A stretch of DNA of 64,000 nt, from NCBI RefSeq assembly GCF_900094595.1, contig NZ_FMAD01000003.1:1-64000 (forward strand). Direction: 5' to 3'. Below, piece after piece: positions 44,785-53,458 of the stretch (the first letter of the stretch is position 1; every line of letters begins with the position of its first letter). A model generated the notes under the pieces. That model was not told the origin of the DNA and made no database searches. It worked only from the letters and a program-made list of their open reading frames with translations. Source of the stretch: Cupriavidus alkaliphilus. Its GTDB lineage: Bacteria; Pseudomonadota; Gammaproteobacteria; Burkholderiales; Burkholderiaceae. The position numbers and the translations under genes are program-made.

Positions 44785-44840
44785 CCCGGTCATCCTCGGC
44801 GCAACGCTTGCGGCATGCCGCAAGCGATCGGATGACCGGG
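44785..44840. repeat. 56-bp hairpin with perfect outer arms and a 22-bp palindromic core
   Basis: CCCGGTCATCC (44785-44795) pairs with GGATGACCGGG (44830-44840), and inside lies the perfect 22-bp palindrome 44805-44826 (arms CGCTTGCGGCA). It stands between the lipoprotein stop and the beta-barrel start, so in RNA it would form a very stable stem. No T run follows on the minus strand, so it looks more like an RNA-stability or processing element than a terminator. Confidence 0.7.
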
Positions 44841-44894
44841 AACCTGGCCTTCCCCGTGCGGGCGGAAGGCCACCACTACGGCGCTACGCGCCGC

Positions 44895-46607
44895 TCACGG
44901 GTTGAGCGTGACCGTGGTCTTGAGGCCGTCGCCGACCACCATTTCAGCATCGGTCTTGACCAGTGCCGTCTTGGCGAATGCGATGTCGTTGTTGACCAGC
45001 ATGCCCACGCGCACATCCCTGCCGGGCAGGCCGGTAGTGGTGGCGAACGTCACCGGGAAGGTGCTGGTCGCCTTGGGCGTGAGCGCGTCGACCTGCGCCT
45101 GGCTGAGCGCGCCGGAAGAGCGCAGCTTGCCGAGGAAGGTGGTGAACGGCAGGTTGAGCGAGCCACCGTTGGCGCTGGAGAACAGGCTGTCCGCGGCGGC
45201 GTTGGTCAGGCTTGCCGCGACCGACAGGCCGCCGCTGACACGGAAGGAATACGCGGTGTTGGCCGGCACCACCGCATCGACCAGTTGCGAGCCGTTGAAG
45301 GTCAGCGTCACGTTCTCAATGATCACGTCGACCTGGTTGCCGTTATAGGTGTAGCTCAGCCCCGCGCGCACTTGCGTCGGCCCGCCGTTGAAGGCATCGC
45401 CGTTCTGTGCCACGCCGACCTGGATCGCATCGAGCGAGCCGCCGGTGGCGGTGATGGTGTCGGTGATCGGCTGCGACACACCGTTGATGGTCAGGTTGGA
45501 GAGCACCAGCGAGTTCTTCAGCCGGACCGCATCGGCCACGCTGTTGATGGCGCCGGCATCGACCACGCCGCCGAGGTTCGCCGCGACCTGCTGGATCTGG
45601 GCGGCACTGCCGCTCGATACGGCGTCGCCGAGCTGCGCGAGCCCCGCCGCGTTCGCGGCATTGGTCAGCGCGCTATCCGTGACCGCCTGCACCAGCGCCG
45701 TGGTCGTGGCCGCCTGGGCGCTCTGCGTGACGATGTTGATCGATCCGCCTTCGATCAGGGCCGACAGCGTTTCGGTGGGGCTGCTGCTGATGTCGATCGC
45801 TTCCAGCGCGGTGCTGACGCTATCCACTTCGCCGGCGATCACCGGCGCGGCCAGTGCGGCCACATTGGTGGCCACGGCGCCGATGTTCGATTGCAGGCTG
45901 GCGGGCAGCCCCGCTTGCGCGTTCTGCACGGCGCTGGACACGACACCCGCCACCAGCGCACCGCTGCTCAGGTCCGCCGTGCCCGACGCGCCCGCCACCG
46001 CGGTGGCGACCGCCTTCGACGCCGCCGCGGCCGAATCCGCGGGCGTCAGCGTACCGCCCTCGCCCAGGCCGGTCAGCGTCTTGGAGACGTGGTCGACCAG
46101 TTGCTGCACCACCACCGCCGCGCGCAGCGCTTGCGCATCCTGCATCGGGTCAAGCGTGGCCAGGTCCTTGCCGGCGAGGCCCAGGCCCGTTGCCAGCGGC
46201 GCGACCGAGCCTGCCCCGAGCTGCACCGCCAGCGTGGTCAGCGGCGAGACTACCTGTGTCACGCCCTCGCGGTAATCGATCGCCGCGGCCTGCAGCACGC
46301 CGGCGAACGGCAACTTGGTACCGGCATCGGTGCCGCCGGTCACCTTCAGCGCGCTCTTGGTGCAGCCTGCCGGGAACGTGAAGTCGCCGGTGGCATTGGT
46401 GACCGCGGTCTTGTTCTCGCAGTCAAGGAAGGTGACGGTCGAGCCCGACAGGTAGAAGTCCACCGCCTTGCCGCTGACCGTGGCCGACGGTTGGGACGGC
46501 TGGCCGGGCGCTGGCGCATCGTCGCCACCGCCGCCGCAAGCGACGAGCGTTGCCGCCGCGCCTGCCATGATGCCAAGGATGAAGATGTTCCGGGTTTTGC
46601 TTTGCAC
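44895..46607 (-). CDS. Large outer-membrane or periplasmic lipoprotein of unknown function
   Basis: The start is GTG 46607 with AGGAG six nt upstream. The lipobox LVAC puts the acylated cysteine at C24, followed by GGGGDDAP, a typical sorting and linker sequence in this group. An N-terminal carboxypeptidase-regulatory-like beta domain (about 42-105: ATVSGKAVDFYLSGSTVTFLDC) precedes a long helical Ala/Ser/Val-rich middle, and the last 180 residues look beta-rich. At 570 residues it is a cell-envelope protein. The probable partner is the beta-barrel protein encoded downstream. Confidence 0.8.
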   Translation of the reverse strand: MQSKTRNIFILGIMAGAAATLVACGGGGDDAPAPGQPSQPSATVSGKAVDFYLSGSTVTFLDCENKTAVTNATGDFTFPAGCTKSALKVTGGTDAGTKLPFAGVLQAAAIDYREGVTQVVSPLTTLAVQLGAGSVAPLATGLGLAGKDLATLDPMQDAQALRAAVVVQQLVDHVSKTLTGLGEGGTLTPADSAAAASKAVATAVAGASGTADLSSGALVAGVVSSAVQNAQAGLPASLQSNIGAVATNVAALAAPVIAGEVDSVSTALEAIDISSSPTETLSALIEGGSINIVTQSAQAATTTALVQAVTDSALTNAANAAGLAQLGDAVSSGSAAQIQQVAANLGGVVDAGAINSVADAVRLKNSLVLSNLTINGVSQPITDTITATGGSLDAIQVGVAQNGDAFNGGPTQVRAGLSYTYNGNQVDVIIENVTLTFNGSQLVDAVVPANTAYSFRVSGGLSVAASLTNAAADSLFSSANGGSLNLPFTTFLGKLRSSGALSQAQVDALTPKATSTFPVTFATTTGLPGRDVRVGMLVNNDIAFAKTALVKTDAEMVVGDGLKTTVTLNP

Positions 46608-46897
46608 GCTGCTCTCCTGAGATCAATACTTCGCTACGACGAAACATGGTGGGGAAGCCTGCGACGGCTAACCTGCCGCGCGCAGTCTGCGGCGCCCTGT
46701 GCTGCCCCTGCTGCCCTTGTTACCACCCGCGACGCTGCAGGCCGATGCCGCGGCAGCAGCTTGCAGGTCGCGGCAGCCCGCAGATAAACGCATCCACCAA
46801 TCGGTGTCACCCCTACGTGGCGGGGGAAACTCAAAGCGTCGGCGCGGCACATGGCGGGGGCCGGGCCGGGGCGTCCATGACGCTCGCTGGCAATGGT

Positions 46898-47719
46898 TCA
46901 TGGCAGGCTCACCGACTCCTGCGCCTCGCCCATGACGTGTACCGGGAAATCGTCCGGGCGCAGCCAGCGCGACAGGTACTGCCCCATCGCATCCAGCAGC
47001 ACATCGGACATCATTCCCCCGGCCCCGGCCAGCGGCGGACAGATCAGCCACGTGGTGCCGTCGCGTTCCAGCACGCGCAGCGTCTTGGGCTGGTCGGCGG
47101 GTTGCAGCACGTGGTCGGTGGCGTGTGCCTGCGCCAGGCCGAATGCCTGCGCGAAGTCGTCGGCGTGCCGCTCGCCCAGGCAGACCACCACCTTCGGCTT
47201 CCAGAGCCGGCGAATGCCGTCGATGAAGGCAAAACGGCGGCCTTCGCGGCACAGGTCGAGATAGCGCCGTCGCGGAAACAGTTGCGGCTGGCCGCGAAAC
47301 GCCTTCGACCACGGGATCTCGTCGGTCAGGCGCGCCGGCAGCGGAAACAGGCTGAGCTTGAACTCGGCGCCCTGCGGGCCGTACAGGTGATGGTCGAAGT
47401 AATGCCTCCAGTCCTGCTCGCCCATGGTGGTCTTGAACACCCTGGCGCGCGCCGCGGCCATGATGCGCGCGATCTTCTGGTGCGATTGCCAGCGCTCCAT
47501 GTGATGCCGATACTGGCTGCGGTATGCGGCATCCCAGGCGGTTGGGCGCGCATGCGGAATCAGCGGGCCCGACAGCGGCGCCACGCCGGGATGCGGAGAG
47601 CTGTCGCAGAACCAGACCGCAGCGCCTGGATTGCCGCCTTCCATCCCTACGTACGACGCGAAATACGAATCCAGCTGTTCGCGCGTGAAGACCGTCAGTG
47701 GCTCTGTGTTCTTTCTCAT
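46898..47719 (-). CDS. Unrecognised GMEGGNP-family protein, paralog B
   Basis: I place the start at ATG 47719 by alignment with paralog A (encoded at 41970-42914); the frame is open further upstream but does not resemble the family. The 273-residue protein has FTREQLDSYFASYVGMEGGNPGAAVWFCD, EFKLSLFPLPA, WSKAFRGQPQLFP, KPKVVVCLGERHADDF and TTWLICPPLAGAGGMMSDVLLDAMGQYL. It lacks the Arg-rich tail of paralog A. The ribosome site AGAGGA lies almost against the ATG, which is unusual. The gene lies just upstream of the lipoprotein promoter region on the other side. Confidence 0.75.
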   Translation of the reverse strand: MRKNTEPLTVFTREQLDSYFASYVGMEGGNPGAAVWFCDSSPHPGVAPLSGPLIPHARPTAWDAAYRSQYRHHMERWQSHQKIARIMAAARARVFKTTMGEQDWRHYFDHHLYGPQGAEFKLSLFPLPARLTDEIPWSKAFRGQPQLFPRRRYLDLCREGRRFAFIDGIRRLWKPKVVVCLGERHADDFAQAFGLAQAHATDHVLQPADQPKTLRVLERDGTTWLICPPLAGAGGMMSDVLLDAMGQYLSRWLRPDDFPVHVMGEAQESVSLP

Positions 47720-48361
47720 TCCTCTACCGCGGTGGAGTGAAGGATGCCCGGACGCTGCACCGCATCCGCCGTGCCGGTGTCTCGCACCAGGCCGGCGGTT
47801 CCGGACCTGCTCGTCATCGCTTTTTATTCTCACCCCCGCAGCGAGGGGTGCGCTGCCCTGTCGTTTCCCTCCTTGCGCGGGGTAACGCAGAAGCCCGAAT
47901 GGCGGCATTTTCGCGCGCGAAAAAACGCGCGAAAGTCGGTCACGTCCCCCACGATTTGCGCTGCGGGCCCCGGCGCGAGACCGGTGCACACGCGTGCGGA
48001 GTTTCCCTTCCGATGAAGGGTACCGACGCTTTTGGCTGCATCGCACTATTCGCTCCAGAAAACACGGAGCACGCCGGGGCCTTCAGCGCACCGGCAGTAC
48101 GAGAGCGTTGCAGTTGCATGGACGGCCCTCACCGATGCGGCCCGTGGCAGGTCTTGCGCTGACCGCCGCCACACCATGCAACCGCTGCCGCAAGGCAGCC
48201 CCGCACGACTCTGCTTGATCACGCCATGAGCATGCACACGCAGATGCATGCCGTGCGACGAGCCTGGCCGCCACTTCGCGCGGACCGGGAGTTCGGAGGA
48301 GACAACAAGGGCATGGGCACTCGCATGGGTGCCCATTACTCAACGCTTCTGGGAGAAGCAA
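47720..48361. other. Long intergenic leader region before the polysaccharide locus
   Basis: No gene is supported in these 642 nt. TTTCGCGCG (47909-47917) and CGCGCGAAA (47926-47934) form a hairpin without a T run. GCATGCA (48230-48236) and TGCATGC (48245-48251) form an inverted repeat 110 nt before the first EPS gene, a possible operator. A small frame from the ATG at 48313 has GGAGGAG upstream and overlaps the next gene, but it is not convincing as a protein. Confidence 0.4.
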
Positions 48362-49759
48362 TTGGGTATCTATCGCGATATGTTTGCCAGGCACCACGAT
48401 CAGCTCGCGCTGATGGCTCGCCTGCTCGACGCCGGCGCCATCTGGGTGGCGGCAATCCTGGCCAGTGAAGCGCGCTTCGACACCGCGCAGGCGCCAATCC
48501 ACCAGTTCATCCAGTACTTTGCCTGTGCCATTGCCTTCATCGTGCTGCCAGGCTTCGACGTGTACACGTCGTGGCGCGGACGCAGCCTGTTCTCGCTCGC
48601 CTGGCGGTTATTGTCAGCGTGGAGCCTGGTCTGGCTGGTGAGCCTGCTGCTGACCTACCTGCTGCACCAGACCGACTCGCTGTCGCGCCTGTGGATGGTG
48701 TACTGGTACCTGTTCGCGCTGGCAGGGCTGGTGGCGCTGCGCGTGGTCAGTCGTGCCGTGCTCAACCTGCTGCGCGTTGCCGGCGCCAACAACAAGCGCG
48801 TCGTCATCGTCGGCTTCGGCCGCACCGGCCAGGAAATGTACCGCCGCGCCACCGCCAGCCACACCACCGGCTACAAGATCAGCGGCATCTATGCCGCCGA
48901 AGGCGAGCCCACGCCGGAAGGACGCCGCCGCATCAACGACAGCGCCGACATCGCCGCGTTCGCACGCGAGCACGGCATTGCCGAGATCTGGCTGACGCTG
49001 CCGATGAGCGAGCACCGCCTGATGCAGGAGATCGCCTTCTCGCTGCGCAATGACTTCATCGACATCAAGTGGATGCCGAGCGTGCTCGACTTCGACCTGC
49101 TCAACCACAACGTCGGCAATTTCCTCGGCATGCCCGCGGTGGAGATGAACAAGCCGCCGTCGCTGGGCGTGCGCGGCACCATCAAGGCAATCTTCGACCG
49201 CACCTTCGCCGCGCTGGTGCTGGTGGCGCTGTCGCCCCTGTTCCTGCTGATCGCCGTGCTGATCAAGCGCGACTCGCCCGGGCCGGTGTTCTTCAAGCAG
49301 GAACGTCTCGGCCTGGACGGACGCGTCATCCACGTCTACAAGTTCCGCAGCATGAAGGTGCATGCCGAACACGGCGTCGTCACGCAGGCCACCAAGGGCG
49401 ACAGCCGCATCACGCCGATCGGCGCCTTCCTGCGCCGCACCAGCCTGGACGAGCTGCCGCAGTTCATCAACGTGCTGAAGGGCGAGATGAGCGTGGTGGG
49501 CCCGCGTCCGCACGCGATGGCGCACAACAACATGTACAAGGAGCAGCTCGACTTCTACATGCTGCGCCACCGCGTCAAGCCGGGCATCACCGGGTGGGCG
49601 CAGATCAACGGCTATCGCGGCGAGACCGACACCCTCGACAAGATGGCCAAGCGGGTCGAGCACGACATCTTCTACATCCGCAACTGGTCGTTCTGGCTCG
49701 ACCTGCGCATCATTTTCTGGACCGCCTTCCGCGGCTGGATGGGCAGCAACGCTTACTGA
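48362..49759 (+). CDS. Undecaprenyl-phosphate glucose phosphotransferase (polyisoprenyl-phosphate sugar transferase)
   Basis: The best ribosome site (GGGAG, six nt spacing) points to TTG 48362; ATG 48380 is an alternative. The 465-residue membrane protein has four to five N-terminal transmembrane segments, a CoA-binding-like Rossmann segment (KRVVIVGFGRTGQEMYRRA) and the C-terminal bacterial sugar transferase domain (from about 270: SPGPVFFKQERLGLDG, KFRSMKVH, TSLDELPQFINVLKGEMSVVGPRP, WAQINGYRGETDT). WcaJ-type enzymes load glucose-1-phosphate on undecaprenyl phosphate to start the repeat unit. UDP-glucose would come from GalU encoded 10 kb away. Confidence 0.92.
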   Translation: MGIYRDMFARHHDQLALMARLLDAGAIWVAAILASEARFDTAQAPIHQFIQYFACAIAFIVLPGFDVYTSWRGRSLFSLAWRLLSAWSLVWLVSLLLTYLLHQTDSLSRLWMVYWYLFALAGLVALRVVSRAVLNLLRVAGANNKRVVIVGFGRTGQEMYRRATASHTTGYKISGIYAAEGEPTPEGRRRINDSADIAAFAREHGIAEIWLTLPMSEHRLMQEIAFSLRNDFIDIKWMPSVLDFDLLNHNVGNFLGMPAVEMNKPPSLGVRGTIKAIFDRTFAALVLVALSPLFLLIAVLIKRDSPGPVFFKQERLGLDGRVIHVYKFRSMKVHAEHGVVTQATKGDSRITPIGAFLRRTSLDELPQFINVLKGEMSVVGPRPHAMAHNNMYKEQLDFYMLRHRVKPGITGWAQINGYRGETDTLDKMAKRVEHDIFYIRNWSFWLDLRIIFWTAFRGWMGSNAY

Positions 49760-49830
49760 ACCAGGCCAGCCCATGCCCATCCCTTCCGCGTCCATTCCGG
49801 CGCCTGTTTAGCCATCGAACCCGCAAGCCA

Positions 49831-50943
49831 ATGATCAAAGTCCTGCACGTGACCGAGTGCCTGGGAGGTGTCGAGACCTACCTGCACCTGCTGGCCTCCC
49901 ATATCAACGACCAGCGCATCAGCTTCCACTTTGCGCTGCCGAAGCAATGCTCGGTCTCGGCGATTGCCGATGCGCGCAATTTCGGCGTCAGCTACCTGCC
50001 GATTCCGCGCAAGCTCGATCCGCTCAACGACCTGAAGGCGGCACTGAACCTGCGTGCGCTGGTGAAGCGCGTGGCGCCGCAGATCGTCCACCTGCACAGC
50101 TCCAAGGCGGGGCTGGTGGGCCGGCTGGCCTGCATCGGCCTGAACGTGCGCGTGGTCTACACCCCGCATGCCTACTATTACCTGGGCCTGCGCGGCATCA
50201 AGCGCCGCGTGTTCCTGATGGCGGAGCGCTTCCTGCACCGGCTTACCGATGCGGTGCTGGCGACCTCGCCGTCGGAGCGCGACCGCGCCATCCATGAGGT
50301 GGGCCTGCCGCGCGAGCGCGCGCACTCCATCCTGAACGCCGTCGAGCCCCGCTCCGTGCCGGTGGAAAGGCAGCTGGGGGCCGGCGTCAAGCGCGTGATC
50401 ATGGTGGCGCGGATCAGCCCGCAGAAGAACATCCCCATGTTCCTGGACGTGGCCAGGCTATTCCAGGGCCGTACCGACATCGAATTCATGCTGGTCGGCT
50501 ACGGCCACTACGAAAACGACCGCGCCACGCTCGATGCCATGCTGCAGGAGCGCGGGCTGGTCGAGGGCAAGGACATCACCGCGATCGCGTGGATGAGCCG
50601 CGCCGAGCTGCTGGAACTGCTGGCGGATGCCGCGGTGGTGGTGCTGACCTCGCACTACGAGAGCTTCGGCTACGTGCTGGCGGAAGCCAATGCGCTGGCG
50701 ATCCCGGTGGTCGGCACCGACGTCGACGGCATCAAGGACATCATCGTCGATGGCAGCAACGGCTTTATCGTGCCGGTGGACGACGCCCCTTCCATGGCCA
50801 GTTCGATCGAAGCCATCGTCGGCGATGCCACGCTGTGGCAGACCATGTCCGAACACGCCGTGACGCGGGCCAAGTCCGAGTTCAACATCGTGACCCAGGC
50901 CCAGAAGTTCGAGTCCTTCTACTCGCGCGCGGTGCTCGCCTAG
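49831..50943 (+). CDS. GT4 family glycosyltransferase of exopolysaccharide synthesis
   Basis: The 370-residue protein has the GT-B fold of family 4. The N-terminal domain begins VLHVTECLGGVETYL with the GG donor loop. The C-terminal domain carries IMVARISPQKNIPMFLDVARLF and the E-x7-E type motif HYESFGYVLAEANALAIPVV. It adds a sugar to the lipid-linked repeat unit on the cytosolic side. It lies 71 nt after the phosphotransferase gene and ends 21 nt from the convergent glycosidase gene, with no terminator between. Confidence 0.9.
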   Translation: MIKVLHVTECLGGVETYLHLLASHINDQRISFHFALPKQCSVSAIADARNFGVSYLPIPRKLDPLNDLKAALNLRALVKRVAPQIVHLHSSKAGLVGRLACIGLNVRVVYTPHAYYYLGLRGIKRRVFLMAERFLHRLTDAVLATSPSERDRAIHEVGLPRERAHSILNAVEPRSVPVERQLGAGVKRVIMVARISPQKNIPMFLDVARLFQGRTDIEFMLVGYGHYENDRATLDAMLQERGLVEGKDITAIAWMSRAELLELLADAAVVVLTSHYESFGYVLAEANALAIPVVGTDVDGIKDIIVDGSNGFIVPVDDAPSMASSIEAIVGDATLWQTMSEHAVTRAKSEFNIVTQAQKFESFYSRAVLA

Positions 50944-50964
50944 CACCGCACCGGCCGTTGCTGG

Positions 50965-52272
50965 TCAGGGCGGCGCATTGCCGCCGGGCCAGCTGGCCAG
51001 CAGCATCCCGGCGTCGGCAAGCACGGTGCCGTCCTGCAGCGCCGCGCACGGGCGCGCGCCTGCGGCGCTGCCCAGCGCCCTCACCTTGCAGCCGTCCGGC
51101 CCCGCCTGCGCCAGCGCCTCGCGCAACAGCGCCCGGCCTTGCGGCCCCCAATAGATGCGATGCACCGCGCCATCCTTGCGCAGCGACAGCACGAAGCTGT
51201 CCTGGCGCTGGCGCCAGTGGGCGTCCTGCGCCCCGGCAAGCAGGCCCAGCAGGTCGCGCAGCATGGCGATGACCGGCTTCTCCGAGCCATCGTTCCTGAG
51301 CAGGCCGAAGTTCGCCTCGCGGTCCCATCTTGCCTGGCCGCGGTCGCGCCATGCATAGATGCCGAGCATGGGCACCTGCGCCATGACGCCGGCGAGCACC
51401 TGCCTGGCGATCAGCGTCGCCTGCGCGGCTTCGCTGCGCACCGGCAGGTACGAGGCATAGCCCCATTCGCTGACGATCAGTTGCGCGCCCGGACGCGGCG
51501 AATTGCGGATGCGGCCGCCCAGCTGCCGATAGTCGCGCAGCAGCGTCTCGGGCGTGGCGCGGTACGGATGGATGCTGAGCCCCTTCATGCAGCCCAGCCG
51601 CGGATCGGTCAGCAGGCGCGACAGGGACTGTTCCGCCACAGGATTTGCCGGCCCGGGCAGCCGCGCCAGGCCGAACAGGTAAACCGACGGTGGCGGCACC
51701 GTGCCGGCCTGCGCCAGCGTGTCGCAGATCCTGCCGGCGGTCGAGAGCAGCCGCGAAACGGGTACCGACGGATGCAGGAAGGTCTTGTTGTCGGGCTCGT
51801 TCCAGATCTCGTATGAGAGGTCCGGCCCGGCGTTGCGCTGCATGAACTGGCTGGCGAAGGCGGCGAAGCTGGCCTCGCTGGCGTCGCTGCCACCGTCCTC
51901 GCCCTGGTCGCCCCAGATATACCGCCCGCCATACAGCGTGACCAGCATCTGCAGGCCGGCCTGGCGTGCCTGCGCAATGACCTGCGCGTAGCGCTGCGGC
52001 GCCAGGTGTCCGCGCACCACCCCGGGCCGCACGCCGAAACGCACGTGCGAGAAGCCGAGGCGCCGGATCTCGGCGAAGTCGCGGGCCGACACCGTGGCCG
52101 GATCGATCTGCACGGCAAAGGCCGGCATCGACGCAATCCGGCCAGAGGCCTGCCCGTTCTCGGCATGCGCCTGCCGGGCGGGCCACCAGCCCGAGACCGC
52201 GATCAGCGCGGCCAGCGCCAGCGCACGCGTCTGCGCCCCGCGGCGCGGCGATGCGGCGCTACGCGGCGACAT
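50965..52272 (-). CDS. Secreted clan GH-A glycoside hydrolase
   Basis: The start at 52272 overlaps the flippase gene by 14 nt. The 435-residue protein has a signal peptide ending at RQAHA (37) and a TIM-barrel of clan GH-A. The acid/base is E159 in IWNEPDNK and the nucleophile is E269 in VSEWGYAS. It resembles GH5/GH39-type enzymes, but the family cannot be fixed. As last gene of the EPS operon it probably trims or cleaves the polymer in the periplasm or outside. Confidence 0.83.
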   Translation of the reverse strand: MSPRSAASPRRGAQTRALALAALIAVSGWWPARQAHAENGQASGRIASMPAFAVQIDPATVSARDFAEIRRLGFSHVRFGVRPGVVRGHLAPQRYAQVIAQARQAGLQMLVTLYGGRYIWGDQGEDGGSDASEASFAAFASQFMQRNAGPDLSYEIWNEPDNKTFLHPSVPVSRLLSTAGRICDTLAQAGTVPPPSVYLFGLARLPGPANPVAEQSLSRLLTDPRLGCMKGLSIHPYRATPETLLRDYRQLGGRIRNSPRPGAQLIVSEWGYASYLPVRSEAAQATLIARQVLAGVMAQVPMLGIYAWRDRGQARWDREANFGLLRNDGSEKPVIAMLRDLLGLLAGAQDAHWRQRQDSFVLSLRKDGAVHRIYWGPQGRALLREALAQAGPDGCKVRALGSAAGARPCAALQDGTVLADAGMLLASWPGGNAPP

Positions 52273-53458
52273 GCCTGCGCAGTACGCCCATGGCGAGCGC
52301 ACCGGTCTGGAACAGCGCAATGACGAGGAACGACACCAGCATGACCTGCGCCGCCACGAGGTAGTCCAGCTGCGGATATCGCCATGCCCCCAGCACGACG
52401 CCGGCAAGCAGGCCGATGCCCGCGGCCAGGAAGATGGCGCGCGCCATGCCGAACGCCTTCAGCAAGGTGCGCAGGCACATCACCACCGCAAACACGATTG
52501 GAAACAGCGAAAAGAAGCGCACGTCGAGATCCCCATACGCCGCGCCGAACAGCATGACCACGACCTGGTCGCCAAACAGCAGCAGCAGCACGCTCAGCGC
52601 GCCGGACAGCACCACGCCGCCCAGCACGAAGCCGGCCGCGTTCCGGGCCAGCGTCAGCGTGTCGTCCTGCCGGAACGACGCCGCAAACCTCGGCATCAGG
52701 TGGTAGCCCAGCGCCATCAGGATATATTGGGCCGGCAGCAGCACCGTCAGCAGGATGCGGAACTTGGCCGAATCGGCGAAATGCCCGAGCGAGCCGAGCA
52801 GCACCACCAGGCCCGGCCCGACCAGCCAGCTCATCAGCTGCGCGCTGGCCGAGCTGGCACCGAACCCCAGCCACTGGCGCGGCGACTCCGGCCGGCCCGG
52901 GATCAGTTCGATGCGGCCGCGGCGGCGCAGCGTGGCGGCCGCGACCAGGGTCGGCAGCAGGATCGCGGCCGCGAGCAGCAGCATTGCCGCGGGCGCCGGC
53001 TGCGTGCCGGAGGCCAGGCCGATCATGGCCACGCCGCCGCCGATCAGGGTGTGGCAGACCAGCAGCCCGGCATAGCCGCGCGTCTTCGCGCCCACCGTCC
53101 TGAGCACCCAGTACGCGGTGTAGCTGGCAAACAGCACCGCGGCGGCCGCGCAGGCCGACGTGCTCAGGCCATGCCCGTACAGGTAGAGGATGGACCCGGC
53201 CGCGACCGGAAGCACCGTCAGCACCGCGACTTCGGCCGAAAAGCGCACGCGCAGCTTGATCCCTTCGATCAGCGCGGGCTCGTGCAGGAACGAAACATAG
53301 AAGATGTTGATAAACACCACCAGCGACAGCACCACCGCCACCAGCCCATAGCCCGCCACGTCCATCGAGCGGGCCAGCGCCACGTTGATGCCGAACTGCA
53401 CCGCCGTATATGCGGCCTGCTCGAACACCGCGCCCAGCGCCGACAGCATGCGGCGCAT
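52259..53458 (-). CDS. Wzx-type polysaccharide flippase
   Basis: The 399-residue membrane protein belongs to the MOP superfamily. It has about 12 hydrophobic segments, starts MRRMLSALGAVFEQAAYTAVQFGINVALAR and has the typical DVAGYGLVAVVLSLVVFI region early on. It would translocate the lipid-linked repeat unit across the inner membrane. Its ATG shares one base with the upstream stop (TAATG), and it overlaps the glycosidase gene, all signs of tight coupling. Confidence 0.85.
   Translation of the reverse strand: MRRMLSALGAVFEQAAYTAVQFGINVALARSMDVAGYGLVAVVLSLVVFINIFYVSFLHEPALIEGIKLRVRFSAEVAVLTVLPVAAGSILYLYGHGLSTSACAAAAVLFASYTAYWVLRTVGAKTRGYAGLLVCHTLIGGGVAMIGLASGTQPAPAAMLLLAAAILLPTLVAAATLRRRGRIELIPGRPESPRQWLGFGASSASAQLMSWLVGPGLVVLLGSLGHFADSAKFRILLTVLLPAQYILMALGYHLMPRFAASFRQDDTLTLARNAAGFVLGGVVLSGALSVLLLLFGDQVVVMLFGAAYGDLDVRFFSLFPIVFAVVMCLRTLLKAFGMARAIFLAAGIGLLAGVVLGAWRYPQLDYLVAAQVMLVSFLVIALFQTGALAMGVLRRHVAA

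Noticed and set aside
48226..48468. 80-codon plus-strand frame with GGAGGAG inside, overlapping the phosphotransferase start
   Set aside because: It runs out of frame into the certain gene and its sequence is Arg/Ala-rich noise; at most it could be a short leader peptide.
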